The translations under genes and the position numbers were made by a program. Shown here piece after piece: positions 1 to 9,346 of a stretch of 64,000 nucleotides of DNA (its first letter is position 1; each line of letters starts with the position of its first letter). Below the pieces are notes generated by a model. It was not told where the DNA came from. It did not search any database and was given only the letters and a program-made list of their open reading frames with translations. Origin of the DNA: Streptomyces sp. NBC_00513 (GTDB lineage Bacteria; Actinomycetota; Actinomycetes; Streptomycetales; Streptomycetaceae); assembly GCF_041431415.1 (NCBI RefSeq), contig NZ_CP107845.1, positions 4,030,001 through 4,094,000 on the forward strand. Direction: 5' to 3'.

Positions 1-467
1 ATTCCGAGAGCGCAGGCCGCCGCTCCGGCCAGCCCGGCGATGACCGCGATCCGGCGGCGGGCGCGGCGACGCCCGGGGCCGGTTGGGCCGGTCGGGTGAC
101 CACCGGGTCGGCGGGCCTCGGATCCGGGGACTCGGGAGGGCGATGTTTCACGTGAAACATCGCTGTCGCTGTCGGGCGCCTGAGCGGGCCGGGGCTCGGC
201 GTGGTGCGCGGTGGACCCGAGCAGCGCTTCGGCGGCGAGAGCGGCGTCGATCCGGCCCGCGACGTCGGACGGCATCCGGGCGGGGCCGGGAAGGGTGCCG
301 AGCAGGGCGCGGATTTCCTCAAGGGAGGCACGCACATCGGCGCACAGGGCACACGTGTCGAGGTGCCGGCGTACCTCGACGGCGCGCGACGGCGAGAGCA
401 GCCCTTCGGTCAGGTCGGAGATCTCCGAGACGTCCGGGTGCCGGATCGTGCCGGTTGTGGGGCTCAC
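1..467 (-). CDS. anti-sigma factor, zinc-finger type (3' end outside window)
   Basis: Membrane anti-sigma factor expected to hold the adjacent ECF sigma factor inactive. The visible 155 residues begin with GTG at 467, which overlaps the sigma-factor stop in a GTGA motif, so the pair is translationally coupled. The zinc-binding ZAS motif is H35-x3-C39-x2-C42 (HLDTCALC). A Pro/Ser/Arg-rich linker follows, then the start of a hydrophobic segment (IAVIAGLAGAAA) at the window edge. A perfect parS site encodes residues 104-108 (VSRET) in the linker. The extracytoplasmic part is missing. The family call rests on the motif and the context; the signal sensed is unknown. The order resembles the mycobacterial sigM-rsmA-trxB region. 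Confidence 0.85.
   Translation of the reverse strand, partial: MSPTTGTIRHPDVSEISDLTEGLLSPSRAVEVRRHLDTCALCADVRASLEEIRALLGTLPGPARMPSDVAGRIDAALAAEALLGSTAHHAEPRPAQAPDSDSDVSRETSPSRVPGSEARRPGGHPTGPTGPGRRRARRRIAVIAGLAGAAACALG
145..158. other. parS (ParB-binding site)
   Basis: Perfect GTTTCACGTGAAAC within the anti-sigma coding sequence; flanks extend the palindrome to 24 bp (140-163). Confidence 0.95.
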
Positions 468-1162
468 GGACGTCCACCTCCGCCCTTCACTGCGTCTGGG
501 TCTGGATGCCGGGGGTCTGCCGCTGGTGGGACGGATGGGCCCGGCGTCCGGTTCCTTCCCCGCTCGGTGGCGGTGTTATCCCCGGCATTCGTGCGCAGAT
601 GAGTGAGCATCGGAACGAGTTTCGCCCGGCCCCGCGCACAGCGGCTCTTCACGGTGCCGGTCGGCACGTCGAGCAGGCGGGCGGCTTCGGCGACGGGGTA
701 TCCCTGCATGTCGACGAGGACCAGCGCGGCCCTCTGATCGGCCGGGAGGGTGCCGAGGGCGGCCAGTAGCTCGCGATGGAGGTCCTGGCGCTCCGCGGGG
801 GCCTCCGCGGACTCGTGGGGCTCCAGGAGCCGCTCCAGCCGCTCCGTGTCGTCGAGCGGGGAGGTCTTGCGGGTGGCCGCCTTGCGGGCGCGGTCGAGGC
901 AGGCGTTCACGGTGATCCGGTGCAGCCAGGTCGTGACCGCCGAGTCACCCCGGAACGTGTGGGCGGCCCGGTAGGCGGAGACCAGGGCGTCCTGCACGGC
1001 GTCGGCCGCCTCCTCGCGGTCACCGAGGGTGCGCAGGGCGACGGCCCACAAGCGGTCGCGGTGACGGCGTACGAGTTCGCCGAAGGCGTCGGGGTCCCCG
1101 TCGACGTGCAGGGCCAGCAGTTCCTGGTCGCTGTGGCCGTCGGCCGTTGCTTCGTGCGTCAC
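464..1162 (-). CDS. sigM: ECF RNA polymerase sigma factor, SigM type
   Basis: Extracytoplasmic-function sigma factor of 232 residues. Region 2 lies at about residues 20-95 (DAVQDALVSAYRAAHTFRGD, then TWLHRITVNACLDRAR). Region 4 lies at about 125-180 (LPADQRAALVLVDMQGY, then the helix-turn-helix ending GTVKSRCARGRAKL). A short Pro-rich tail follows. The GTG at 1162 was chosen because the next residues, THEATADGHSDQELL, lead straight into region 2; the reading frame stays open upstream but looks non-coding. The gene overlaps the anti-sigma gene by 4 bp. It follows the MurJ/pseudokinase genes on the same strand, which suggests an envelope-stress role. The symbol is based on synteny with M. tuberculosis sigM; S. 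coelicolor also has an unrelated gene called sigM. Confidence 0.88.
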   Translation of the reverse strand: MTHEATADGHSDQELLALHVDGDPDAFGELVRRHRDRLWAVALRTLGDREEAADAVQDALVSAYRAAHTFRGDSAVTTWLHRITVNACLDRARKAATRKTSPLDDTERLERLLEPHESAEAPAERQDLHRELLAALGTLPADQRAALVLVDMQGYPVAEAARLLDVPTGTVKSRCARGRAKLVPMLTHLRTNAGDNTATERGRNRTPGPSVPPAADPRHPDPDAVKGGGGRP

Positions 1163-1290
1163 ACCTCGCTCCCTTCCGGGATGGAGATTAGGGCCTGCGT
1201 GGGTCGAGCACGAGGGCCACTGGGGGACGAGCGGCCGGATACGGGTCCCGGTGCCTGCCGGGAGAGGCCGGCGCCATGGCCTCGGGGCAC

Positions 1291-1347
1291 ATGAGGAAGC
1301 CGCGCGGCCGACGGGGTGCGTTCCGTGCGGCGCGGCGGCTTCGTCAT
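1291..1347 (-). terminator. imperfect hairpin downstream of pseudokinase gene
   Basis: An inverted repeat, interrupted by a bulge, pairs the AAGCCGC segment near 1297-1303 with GCGGCTT near 1335-1341. ATGA/TCAT flanks extend it. It lies between the pseudokinase stop and sigM, so it may end or attenuate leftward transcription. Confidence 0.4.
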
Positions 1348-1358
1348 GGGGTGAGGGG

Positions 1359-3170
1359 TCAGGAGGTCGTACCGAGGATCTTGATCTCGTTGATGCCGCC
1401 CCGGTAGTCGCCGGAACTCTCGGGCGGAAGTTCGGTGACGTGGACCAGCAGGTAGCGGGCCCGGACCGGCTTCTCCAGGGTGCTCTGAAGCTTCTTCCCG
1501 GCCTTCTCCAGCTTGGTGACCGGCTGGGTGAAGTCGGAGAACGAATCGGGCGACGAGGCGTCGGGGGCCGCGGCGCGGACCTGGATCCGCTGGCCGGCCG
1601 CGTAGAGGTCCAGGTCGACACCGGTGACGTTCCGGACGCTGCCCAGGTCGACGATGATGCCGCTGCCGTTCTTGCGGTTGTCCAGGTTGCCGAAGTTGGC
1701 GGAGCCCACGTATCGGGGGGTGATCCAGGCGGAATCGGGGTCGCCGTCGACGGTCTTGCCGGCGTCCTCCGGCTTCACCGCGTCCCCGCCGGGGGCGATC
1801 ACGCGGGCGTCCGAGATGGACAGTGGTTTGCCGGGTTCCGGCTTCTTCGGGGTGTCGTCCGTCGAGTCCGTCTGCGTGTTGGTCTCGCCGCCGCTGTTGC
1901 CGCCCCGGTTGATGCGGTCCAGGAGGGTGTCGGCGAGCTGCCAACTGCCCAGACCGAGCGCGACGATCAGCAGGGCGGCGACGCTCCACTTGAGGGCGCG
2001 GCCGGTGCGGCTCTGCAACGGGGGCGGCGGGGGCGTGACGGAGTGGCTCTGGACGGTCGGCAGGCCCATGGGCGTGGGCCGTCCGTAGCTGCCCTGCTGG
2101 TAGGTGGTCTGCTGGTACTCGGGCGGCGCCGTGAAGGCGGGCTCCGGCGGCCGGATGCGGGGCATCGCCGCGACCGCCTTGGCCAGCTCCTCCGGGGTGG
2201 TGAAGGCGGGCTCCTGGCGAGAGGCCGTGGCCCCGTCGTTGGCGAGGGCCCGCATGGCGAGTTCGCCGAGGCCCCGGTGGACGCCGGCGCGCACCTGATC
2301 GGGAGCGATCAGGCCGACGCCCTTGGGCAGGCCCGCGAGGCCGTACGCGTCGTTCTCGTACGGCCAGCGCTGGGTGAGGGCGGCGTACAGGAGCGCGCCC
2401 ACGGCCTCGGTGTCGGCCTGCTGCGGGGTGTCGCTGGTGATGCCGCGCAGGGCGGCGTTCACGGCCAGCCCGCGGATCCGGTACTGGCCCGAGGAGGTGC
2501 GGAGTATCGCGCTGGGCGTCAGCCGCAGATGGGCCAGACCCTCGCGGTGCGCGGCCGTCATGGCCTGGGAGACCTGGCTGACCAGCTGGTAGGCCTCGTG
2601 GGCCTCAAGCGGCCCCAGGGCGAGGATCGAGGTCAGCTCGGTGGCGTCGGGCAGCCACTCGTGGACGACGTAGACCAGGTCGTTCTCCTCCACGGCGTCG
2701 AGGACCTGGACGAACCGGGGGTCACCGAGCAGGGCGGAGGAGCGGGCGGCGGCCAGCACGGCCCGCGCCCGGGGGTGGTCGGCGGGCAGCAGGTGGACGC
2801 CCACCGCGCGGCGGAGCTTCTCGTCCATCGCGCGCCAACTGCTGAATCCGTCCAGACGGGTGACGCACTCCTCCAGCCGGTAGCGTCTGGCGAGCTTGTG
2901 ACCGCTGTGGAGTTCGGGAGCGGCCACCGGGGCCGGGGCCGGGTTGATGCGTTCGCCATCCGTTTCGGGCATGGAACCGTCCGCGGCTCGTCCGTTCTGC
3001 GTGTCCACCCCGTCGGCCGTGGCCTTGGCCGCTTCTGCGGCCGACGGCTCGTCGCCGCCGTTGTCGGCCACGTCGACGGCAGCTGTACTACGTTCCGCCA
3101 CCGTCGTCCCTGCCTCCCCATCCGTTGCGCGCTGTCGGCCAGTCTGCGAAGCCATGCCAATTGTGCCCAC
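1359..3170 (-). CDS. membrane pseudokinase with extracellular sugar-binding-like domain
   Basis: 603 residues. An acidic disordered N-terminus (1-95) is followed by a protein-kinase fold at about 96-335, one membrane helix (about 394-413) and an extracytoplasmic discoidin-like/F5-8C-type domain (about 450-603). The kinase fold lacks catalytic residues: the beta-3 lysine position reads VGVHLL, the catalytic loop reads HLRLTPSAIL instead of HRDLKPSN, and there is no DFG. In mycobacteria the same pseudokinase and sugar-binding domains are fused to MurJ (MviN), where phosphorylation recruits FhaA. Here they form a separate gene 48 bp after murJ, so a MurJ-partner role is inferred. GTG 3170 and ATG 3155 are both possible starts; neither has a strong ribosome-binding site. 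Confidence 0.82.
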   Translation of the reverse strand: MGTIGMASQTGRQRATDGEAGTTVAERSTAAVDVADNGGDEPSAAEAAKATADGVDTQNGRAADGSMPETDGERINPAPAPVAAPELHSGHKLARRYRLEECVTRLDGFSSWRAMDEKLRRAVGVHLLPADHPRARAVLAAARSSALLGDPRFVQVLDAVEENDLVYVVHEWLPDATELTSILALGPLEAHEAYQLVSQVSQAMTAAHREGLAHLRLTPSAILRTSSGQYRIRGLAVNAALRGITSDTPQQADTEAVGALLYAALTQRWPYENDAYGLAGLPKGVGLIAPDQVRAGVHRGLGELAMRALANDGATASRQEPAFTTPEELAKAVAAMPRIRPPEPAFTAPPEYQQTTYQQGSYGRPTPMGLPTVQSHSVTPPPPPLQSRTGRALKWSVAALLIVALGLGSWQLADTLLDRINRGGNSGGETNTQTDSTDDTPKKPEPGKPLSISDARVIAPGGDAVKPEDAGKTVDGDPDSAWITPRYVGSANFGNLDNRKNGSGIIVDLGSVRNVTGVDLDLYAAGQRIQVRAAAPDASSPDSFSDFTQPVTKLEKAGKKLQSTLEKPVRARYLLVHVTELPPESSGDYRGGINEIKILGTTS

Positions 3171-3218
3171 AGTCCGACGCTATGCACGACACGCGATGGG
3201 GCCCGACGGTTGTGCGCA

Positions 3219-5396
3219 TCAGCGACCCAAACGTCCGCGGATCATTCCGACCATCGAGTTCAGCTCTTCGACGCGCATCCGCTTCGCGGCGACGAGGAAG
3301 ACGGCGGCCAGGGCGATGAAGCCGGTGACCAGCGCCGCGAGGGAACCGCCGGCTCCGTTCCCCAGCAACTGGGTGACCCCGTACGCCACGGCGCCCGCCA
3401 CGACGGCCGCGGGGACACAGGCTCCGATGAGACGGGTGTAGGTGCGCATCACGTGGGCACCGTCGAGATCGCCGCCGAGCCGGGTGCGCAGTCGGCGCCA
3501 GGCCACGCCGACACCGACCGCGTAGCCGAGGCCGTAGGCGGCGGCCATGCCGACGACGGCCCAGCGCTCGGGGAGGACCAGGAAGGCGATGACGGAGACG
3601 CCCGCGTTCACGGCGGCGACGATGACCGTGTTGTAGAAGGGCGTGCGGGTGTCCTCGTAGGCGTAGAAGCCACGCAGGACGACGTACTGCACGGAGTACG
3701 GGATCAGGCCCAGGCCGAAGGCCATGAGGATGAAGCCGATGTTCTGGGCGTCGTCCGCGCCGGAGCCGGCGTAGAGCAGCGTGGCCATCGGGACACCGAG
3801 CGCGAGGAACGCGAAGGCACAGGGCACGATCGCGACGGCTGAGGTGCGCAGACCGTAGGAGATGTCGTCGCGGACCGCGGCGGCGTCGCCGTCGTGGGCG
3901 GAACGGGAGATGCGCGGCAGGACCGCGGTCATGACCGAGACGGTGATGATGGCCTGGGGCATCTGCCACAGCAGCAGCGCGTAGTTGTAGCCGGTGATGC
4001 CGGTACCGCCGTGGCCCTGCTTGGCGGCGACCTCGCCCGCCCAGGTGGCGAGCTGGGTGACGACGACGAGACCGATCTGGTTGGCGAGGACGAAGAAGAA
4101 CGTCCACTTGGCCAGGCCCGCGGCCTTGCCCAGACCGTGGCCCTTCCAGTCGAAGCGCAGGCGCGGCCTGAAGCCGGCGTCGCGCAGGTACGGAATCATC
4201 GCGAGGGACTGGACCACGAGGCCGAGCAGGGTGCCCAGCCCCAGCAGGCGCACGCCCTCGGGGGTGATGCCGGCTTCGTTCATGCCGGTGGAGGTGAACC
4301 CGCCGAACGCCCAGATGAAGGCGCCGAACGTGGCGATGACGACGACGTTGTTGAGGACCGGCGTCCACATCATCGCGCCGAACCGACCGCGGGCGTTGAG
4401 GATCTGACCGAGGACCACGTGCACGCCCATGAAGAACATGGTGGGCAGGCAGTAGTGGGCGAAGGAGACCGCGACGTCCATCCGGTCCGGGTTGTCGGCG
4501 ATCGTCGGCGACATCATCGTGATGAACACCGGGGCCGCGAGCACGCAGATGACGGTGACCGCGCCCAGCAGGACCACGACCAGGGTCAGCAGCCGGTTGG
4601 CGTACGCCTCCCCGCCGTCCTCGTCGTTCTTCATCGCGCGGACGAGCTGCGGGATGAAGACGGCGTTCAGCGCACCGCCGCCGACGAGGACGTAGATCAT
4701 CGTCGGCAGCGTGTTGGCGACCTGGTAGGTGTCGTTCAGGGTGACGACGCCGATGGCGCCGCCGATCACGAGCGTGCGCAGGAAGCCGGTGATGCGGGAG
4801 ACGATCGTGCCGGCGGCCATCAGCGCGCTGGACTTGAGCAGGCCGGAGGCCTTCCCGGCGGGCTTGGTCGGTGCCGGGGTGGCGACGGGCGCCTCCTCGG
4901 TGACCGTCCGCGGGGCGGCTTCCTGGTCCCGGTAGAGGTGCGCGAAGGCGTCGGGTGCCGGCTGGTCGTCCGCGGTCTCGGTCACGAGCGAGTCCACACC
5001 GACGAAGCGGGTGGTCGTGGCGTGGTCCCCGTACGGCATGTGGCGGGACGGACCGTCCGGCTCGGGCGGCGGGGTCTGGGCCCAGACACGCGGATCCGGG
5101 CCGTGGGAGGGCGCCTGCGGGGCCGCGTAGAGCGGTCCTGCCTCCTGGTAGGTACCCGGCGGCGGCGGGGGGTGAGAGGCCCGGTCGTACATGACCTCGA
5201 TGACCGGGTCCTGTGCGGACAGGTCCTGGGACCGGTACGGGTCGTAGTCGTAGGCATCCTGGACATACGGGTCGTGATCCGGCGCGGGTGCGGGCGGAGG
5301 GACCTGCCCGGGCACCGGGGTACCCGGAGCAGCGCCCTGCGCGGGCGACGGCCCACCAGTGCCCTGCGCGCGGTCACCGTCGTACGGCGCGTTCAT
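3219..5396 (-). CDS. murJ: lipid II flippase MurJ (MviN)
   Basis: Polytopic inner-membrane flippase of the MOP superfamily that moves lipid II across the membrane for peptidoglycan synthesis. Of 725 residues, the first 185 or so form a cytosolic Pro/Gln/Tyr-rich tail not found in Gram-negative MurJ. The MurJ fold starts at GLLKSSALMAAGTIVSRITG and includes the conserved NDTYQVANTLPTMIYVLVGGGALNAVFIPQL region and about 14 hydrophobic segments. Transcribed with the upstream DUF6049 gene (47 bp gap) and the downstream pseudokinase (48 bp gap). The long N-terminal tail could be the docking or regulatory surface for the separate pseudokinase; that is inference. Confidence 0.93.
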   Translation of the reverse strand: MNAPYDGDRAQGTGGPSPAQGAAPGTPVPGQVPPPAPAPDHDPYVQDAYDYDPYRSQDLSAQDPVIEVMYDRASHPPPPPGTYQEAGPLYAAPQAPSHGPDPRVWAQTPPPEPDGPSRHMPYGDHATTTRFVGVDSLVTETADDQPAPDAFAHLYRDQEAAPRTVTEEAPVATPAPTKPAGKASGLLKSSALMAAGTIVSRITGFLRTLVIGGAIGVVTLNDTYQVANTLPTMIYVLVGGGALNAVFIPQLVRAMKNDEDGGEAYANRLLTLVVVLLGAVTVICVLAAPVFITMMSPTIADNPDRMDVAVSFAHYCLPTMFFMGVHVVLGQILNARGRFGAMMWTPVLNNVVVIATFGAFIWAFGGFTSTGMNEAGITPEGVRLLGLGTLLGLVVQSLAMIPYLRDAGFRPRLRFDWKGHGLGKAAGLAKWTFFFVLANQIGLVVVTQLATWAGEVAAKQGHGGTGITGYNYALLLWQMPQAIITVSVMTAVLPRISRSAHDGDAAAVRDDISYGLRTSAVAIVPCAFAFLALGVPMATLLYAGSGADDAQNIGFILMAFGLGLIPYSVQYVVLRGFYAYEDTRTPFYNTVIVAAVNAGVSVIAFLVLPERWAVVGMAAAYGLGYAVGVGVAWRRLRTRLGGDLDGAHVMRTYTRLIGACVPAAVVAGAVAYGVTQLLGNGAGGSLAALVTGFIALAAVFLVAAKRMRVEELNSMVGMIRGRLGR

Positions 5397-5443
5397 CGAA
5401 ACCCCACCTCATCGTCCCCAGGCCGACCGGCCACGGCATCGCA

Positions 5444-7711
5444 TCAACGGTCCACTGTCTCACCCGCGCCGGACCCGCCGGCGCTTTGCGGTTCGGTGTC
5501 CGGGGACTCGTCACTCGGCTGCGTGCTCTCCTCGGCCGCGGTACGGGCCGCGACGCGCTTGCGACTGGCGTACATCTTGATGCCGGCCAGTACGAGGAGA
5601 AGCACACCACCTGCGATGACGAGCATCACGGTGGGGGTGACCTCGGTCGCCTCGACGGTGAACTTGCGCTCCTTGCCGTAGGGAACGCCCTGCTTGGTGA
5701 AGAGCTGCGCGGTGACCTCCACGGGACCACTCGCGGTCGCGTTGGCGGTGAACTTCAGCGTCTGACTGTGGTCGGCCTGGACGGTGACCTCCTGCTCGGC
5801 GACACCGCTGTCGTCGAACATCAGGCGGGTGGGATTGGCCGACCGCACCCGCAGGACCAGGTTGTGGACGTCCTGGACCAGGCTGTTCTGGACACTGACC
5901 GGGATGGTCGCGCTGTGTCCGGACAGCGTGGCGTCCGACTTGGGGATGACCTTGACCTTCTCGGTCAGGCCGATCAGGTACTCCTGCACCTGGTCCCGGT
6001 ACACGCGGGCCTCCTCGGGGCGACCCCGCCAGGACGTGGACATCTCCCGGTTGGTGGTGTTCCCGAAGGGGATCTCCACGCGTTCCGGCGCCGCCAGGAT
6101 GACCTTGAAGTGGTCGAGGGTGTTCTGCGTGGTGCGGATCTTCTCGAACGCCGAGACCGGCAGCTCCTGCTTGCTCAGGGACTCCGGGTACTGGCCGGCG
6201 CCCGGGACCTGCGTGGCCGCGCCCGGGTCGGGCTTGGCGGCCGCGGCGGCCTCCAGGTCGGAGGGCTGGGCCCAGCGTCCGTTCTGGAGCCCGCGCAGGG
6301 CCGCGGCCATCGTTCCCACCTGGCTGACGGACGGCATCCGCTGCGGGGTGACGACGAAGCTGCGCTGTTCTTCGGTGTTCTGGAGGTTGAGGGCCAGGGT
6401 GTGGGCGAGGAACCGCTGCACGGCGAGCGTGGAGTTCCCGGCGCTGAGCATGTCGCCCTGGAAGGCGGTGGAGAGCTGGGCGTCGGCGACGACGGCCGTG
6501 GTGCCCGCGCCGATGGGGCGGGCGGCCGAGGGCGTGTAGCCGAGGGAGCCGTTCTCCTGGAGGCTGTCGCTGCGGGTGAGCACGTTGTGCGCACCGGCCG
6601 AGGTGGCGACATTGACGATCGAGGGGTCGATGGCACCGTCCACGGGCCAGGAGAAGTCGGTGGACGGGGTGACGTGCAGGACCGTCTCGACGGCCTGCTT
6701 CGCCTTGTCGGTGGCCGGCCTCAGCTGGCCCAGGGTGCCGGACACGTCCTTGCCGTGGTGGGCGAGGGAGGCGATGTCGGGGTCGGCGAAGGGCAGCGCG
6801 ACGACCTTCTTGCCCTGCACCGCGGTTTCGAGATCGCTCAGCCACTTCTCCGCGACGGCCTTGTTCTTGCCCTGGACGGGCTTCCCGGCAGGATCGGGAT
6901 TGCGGATCCGGTAACCCTTGGCCATCGCGTCGACCGTGTAGAGCAGGTCGGGATCGATGACCCAGGTGATGGGGAGGTCCTTGCCGAGCGAGACCATCTG
7001 CCCGAGCCGGCCGGCGGGTCCCAGCTCGGCCGCGAGGGAGTCGTCGATGAAGACCGGGGTCTGTGTCTCGTCCGAGCCGGTCTCCGCCGTCACACGGGTG
7101 GTGGAGATCAACGGCCACGCGTACGTGAGGTTGGAGCGCTTGGCCGCGGCTTCGGGCTGCCACGGGAGGAAGGTCCGCTGAATGCCCAGGACCTGCTCGT
7201 ACGGGCGGCCGGAGGTCTCCCCGGACACGGAGACGCCGAGCTGGTACACGCCGTCCTTGCCCAGGTCCAGCTTGTTGACCGGGACCTTGATCGTGAATTC
7301 CCGGCTGACCTTGGACGGCAGCGAGTCGATCTTCACGGCGAAGGCGGGGTCGATCTCGGCCGGATCGGTGCCGGGCCGGAACCCACTGCGGTCCGCGACG
7401 TCGTCGATCGCCGAGCGGTCACCGACGACGGGACCGACCCGCAGACCGACGTGTGCGCCCTTGATCGGTTCGTTGCCGTTGTTCACCACGGTGCCCGAAA
7501 TGGTCAGCGTGTCGGTCTTGACCGGAGCGCTGGGTGCCACCTCGCTCAGCTGGACGTCCACGGGCGACTCGGCCGCCTGGGCCGGCGGGGCGGGGGCATA
7601 GACCAGAGCGGCCAGGACCGGTGTCCCGGCGAGCATGACGACTGCCCGCCGCAGCCAGCGGCGCCGGGCAGGAGCCGGAACCGCCCCCTGGATTTCTGCC
7701 GCCTCGGCCAC
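5444..7711 (-). CDS. DUF6049 secreted/membrane-anchored protein
   Basis: 755 residues, starting at GTG 7711 with GAGGAC about 10-15 nt upstream. Signal peptide near residues 17-48: arginine cluster PARRRWLRR, hydrophobic core, then APPAQA-AE cleavage. A large extracytoplasmic region opens with a beta-rich segment (LTISGTVVNNGNEPIKGAHV). Its middle part predicts solvent-exposed alpha/beta folds. A C-terminal helix (VMLVIAGGVLLLVLAGI) and a basic/acidic cytosolic tail end the protein. The function is unknown. The family is conserved next to MurJ in actinobacteria (the Rv3909 position in M. tuberculosis), so a part in lipid II export or envelope assembly is inferred from context only. Confidence 0.8.
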   Translation of the reverse strand: MAEAAEIQGAVPAPARRRWLRRAVVMLAGTPVLAALVYAPAPPAQAAESPVDVQLSEVAPSAPVKTDTLTISGTVVNNGNEPIKGAHVGLRVGPVVGDRSAIDDVADRSGFRPGTDPAEIDPAFAVKIDSLPSKVSREFTIKVPVNKLDLGKDGVYQLGVSVSGETSGRPYEQVLGIQRTFLPWQPEAAAKRSNLTYAWPLISTTRVTAETGSDETQTPVFIDDSLAAELGPAGRLGQMVSLGKDLPITWVIDPDLLYTVDAMAKGYRIRNPDPAGKPVQGKNKAVAEKWLSDLETAVQGKKVVALPFADPDIASLAHHGKDVSGTLGQLRPATDKAKQAVETVLHVTPSTDFSWPVDGAIDPSIVNVATSAGAHNVLTRSDSLQENGSLGYTPSAARPIGAGTTAVVADAQLSTAFQGDMLSAGNSTLAVQRFLAHTLALNLQNTEEQRSFVVTPQRMPSVSQVGTMAAALRGLQNGRWAQPSDLEAAAAAKPDPGAATQVPGAGQYPESLSKQELPVSAFEKIRTTQNTLDHFKVILAAPERVEIPFGNTTNREMSTSWRGRPEEARVYRDQVQEYLIGLTEKVKVIPKSDATLSGHSATIPVSVQNSLVQDVHNLVLRVRSANPTRLMFDDSGVAEQEVTVQADHSQTLKFTANATASGPVEVTAQLFTKQGVPYGKERKFTVEATEVTPTVMLVIAGGVLLLVLAGIKMYASRKRVAARTAAEESTQPSDESPDTEPQSAGGSGAGETVDR

Positions 7712-7897
7712 GCGTTTCGCCCGTCCTCGAAGTGTCAGTGGTCGTCGTTTGTGCGTCCACGCATGGTAACGAGGCCCGCTGTGCGCGAGTGCCGCGCCTT
7801 GCTCCACATGATCGGCTCCGCTTCCGAGCCGGTGTGGGGCGGGGTGGCCGCAAAACGCGGCGGCCCGGACCGGGCAAGCCACGTACCCTTTTCTGTT

Positions 7898-9340
7898 GTG
7901 CCGAACGCCAATGAAGACAGCCCCAGTGCCCTGAGTCAGGTGCAGAGCCGCGCGGTCAGTGAACTGCTGCGGGTCGCCCCTGTCGCCGACGAACTCGGCC
8001 GCCGATTCCAGGAGGCCGGCTTCCGCCTGGCCCTGGTCGGAGGGTCCGTTCGGGATGCGCTGCTCGGGCGTCTCGGCAACGATCTCGATTTCACCACCGA
8101 TGCCCGCCCCGAGGACGTCCTGAAGATCATCAGGCCGTGGGCCGACTCGGTCTGGGACGTGGGCATCGCCTTCGGCACCGTGGGAGCGCAGAAACTGGGC
8201 TTCCAGATCGAGGTGACCACCTACCGCTCGGAGTCGTACGACCGGACCTCGCGCAAGCCCGAGGTTTCCTACGGCGACTCGATCGAGGAGGATCTGGTCC
8301 GCCGGGACTTCACGGTGAACGCCATGGCGGTCGCGCTGCCCGAGAAGGTGTTCGTGGACCCGCACGGCGGCCTGGAGGACCTCCGGGAGGGCGTTCTGCG
8401 CACCCCCGGCACTCCGGAGGATTCCTTCTCGGACGACCCCCTGCGCATGTTGCGTGCGGCCCGGTTCGCGGCGCAGCTCGACTTCGAGGTCGCTCCGGAG
8501 GTCGTGGCGGCGATGAAGGAGATGTCCGAGCGGATCGAGATCGTCTCGGCGGAGCGGGTACAGGGCGAGCTGAACAAGCTGCTGCTGTCCGCACACCCCC
8601 GCAAGGGCCTGGGTCTGCTCGTGGACACCGGGCTGGCGGACCGGGTGCTCCCCGAGCTGCCCGCCCTGCGGCTGGAGAGTGACGAGCACCACCGTCACAA
8701 GGACGTCTACGACCACTCGCTGATCGTGCTGGAACAGGCGATCGACCTGGAGGAGGACGGCCCGGACCTCGTTCTGCGTCTGGCCGCCCTGCTGCACGAC
8801 ATCGGCAAGCCGCGCACCCGCCGGTTCGAGGGCGACGGTCGGGTCTCCTTCCACCACCACGAGGTGGTCGGAGCGAAGATGACCAAGAAGCGCATGACCG
8901 CGCTGAAGTACTCGAACGACATGATCAAGGACGTGTCCCGGCTCGTGGAGCTGCACCTGCGCTTCCACGGTTACGGGGACGGGGAGTGGACCGACTCGGC
9001 CGTGCGGCGCTACGTACGCGATGCCGGTCCCCTGCTGGAGCGGCTGCACAAGCTGACCCGGTCGGACTGCACCACCCGGAACAAGCGCAAGGCCAACGCG
9101 CTCTCCCGCACCTACGACGGTCTGGAGGAGCGCATCGCGCAGCTCCAGGAGCAGGAGCAACTGGACTCGATCCGGCCCGACCTGGACGGCAACGAGATCC
9201 AGCAGGTGCTGGGTGTCGGTCCCGGGCCGGTGATCGGCAAGGCCTACGCGTTCCTGTTGGAGCTGCGGCTGGAGAACGGACCGATGGAGCGTGACGCCGC
9301 CGTCACGGCTCTCAAGGAGTGGTGGGCCGGCCAGGCCTGA
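7898..9340 (+). CDS. cca: CCA tRNA nucleotidyltransferase
   Basis: Class II nucleotidyltransferase that adds or repairs the 3' CCA of tRNA. 480 residues. The catalytic head has GGSVRD at 48-53, DLD at 62-64 and the RRDFTVNAMA motif. The neck follows. The C-terminal half carries an HD domain (LLHDIGKPRTRRF, His300-Asp301), so phosphohydrolase activity is possible. GTG 7898 gives VPNANEDSPS, which fits the short N-terminus of the family; the frame stays open far upstream but there runs antisense to the DUF6049 gene. It is divergent from that gene across 186 bp. A 40-bp palindrome containing parS lies 6 bp after the stop and probably acts as its terminator. Confidence 0.92.
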   Translation: MPNANEDSPSALSQVQSRAVSELLRVAPVADELGRRFQEAGFRLALVGGSVRDALLGRLGNDLDFTTDARPEDVLKIIRPWADSVWDVGIAFGTVGAQKLGFQIEVTTYRSESYDRTSRKPEVSYGDSIEEDLVRRDFTVNAMAVALPEKVFVDPHGGLEDLREGVLRTPGTPEDSFSDDPLRMLRAARFAAQLDFEVAPEVVAAMKEMSERIEIVSAERVQGELNKLLLSAHPRKGLGLLVDTGLADRVLPELPALRLESDEHHRHKDVYDHSLIVLEQAIDLEEDGPDLVLRLAALLHDIGKPRTRRFEGDGRVSFHHHEVVGAKMTKKRMTALKYSNDMIKDVSRLVELHLRFHGYGDGEWTDSAVRRYVRDAGPLLERLHKLTRSDCTTRNKRKANALSRTYDGLEERIAQLQEQEQLDSIRPDLDGNEIQQVLGVGPGPVIGKAYAFLLELRLENGPMERDAAVTALKEWWAGQA

Positions 9341-9346
9341 GGCGTC

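Noticed and set aside
1251-3842. 863-codon open frame on the plus strand
   Set aside because: Antisense to the pseudokinase and murJ genes; Gly/Arg/Val-rich shadow with no motifs.
5213-7897. Upstream extension of the cca frame by nearly 900 codons
   Set aside because: Antisense to DUF6049; the known enzyme length and GTG 7898 fit the family.
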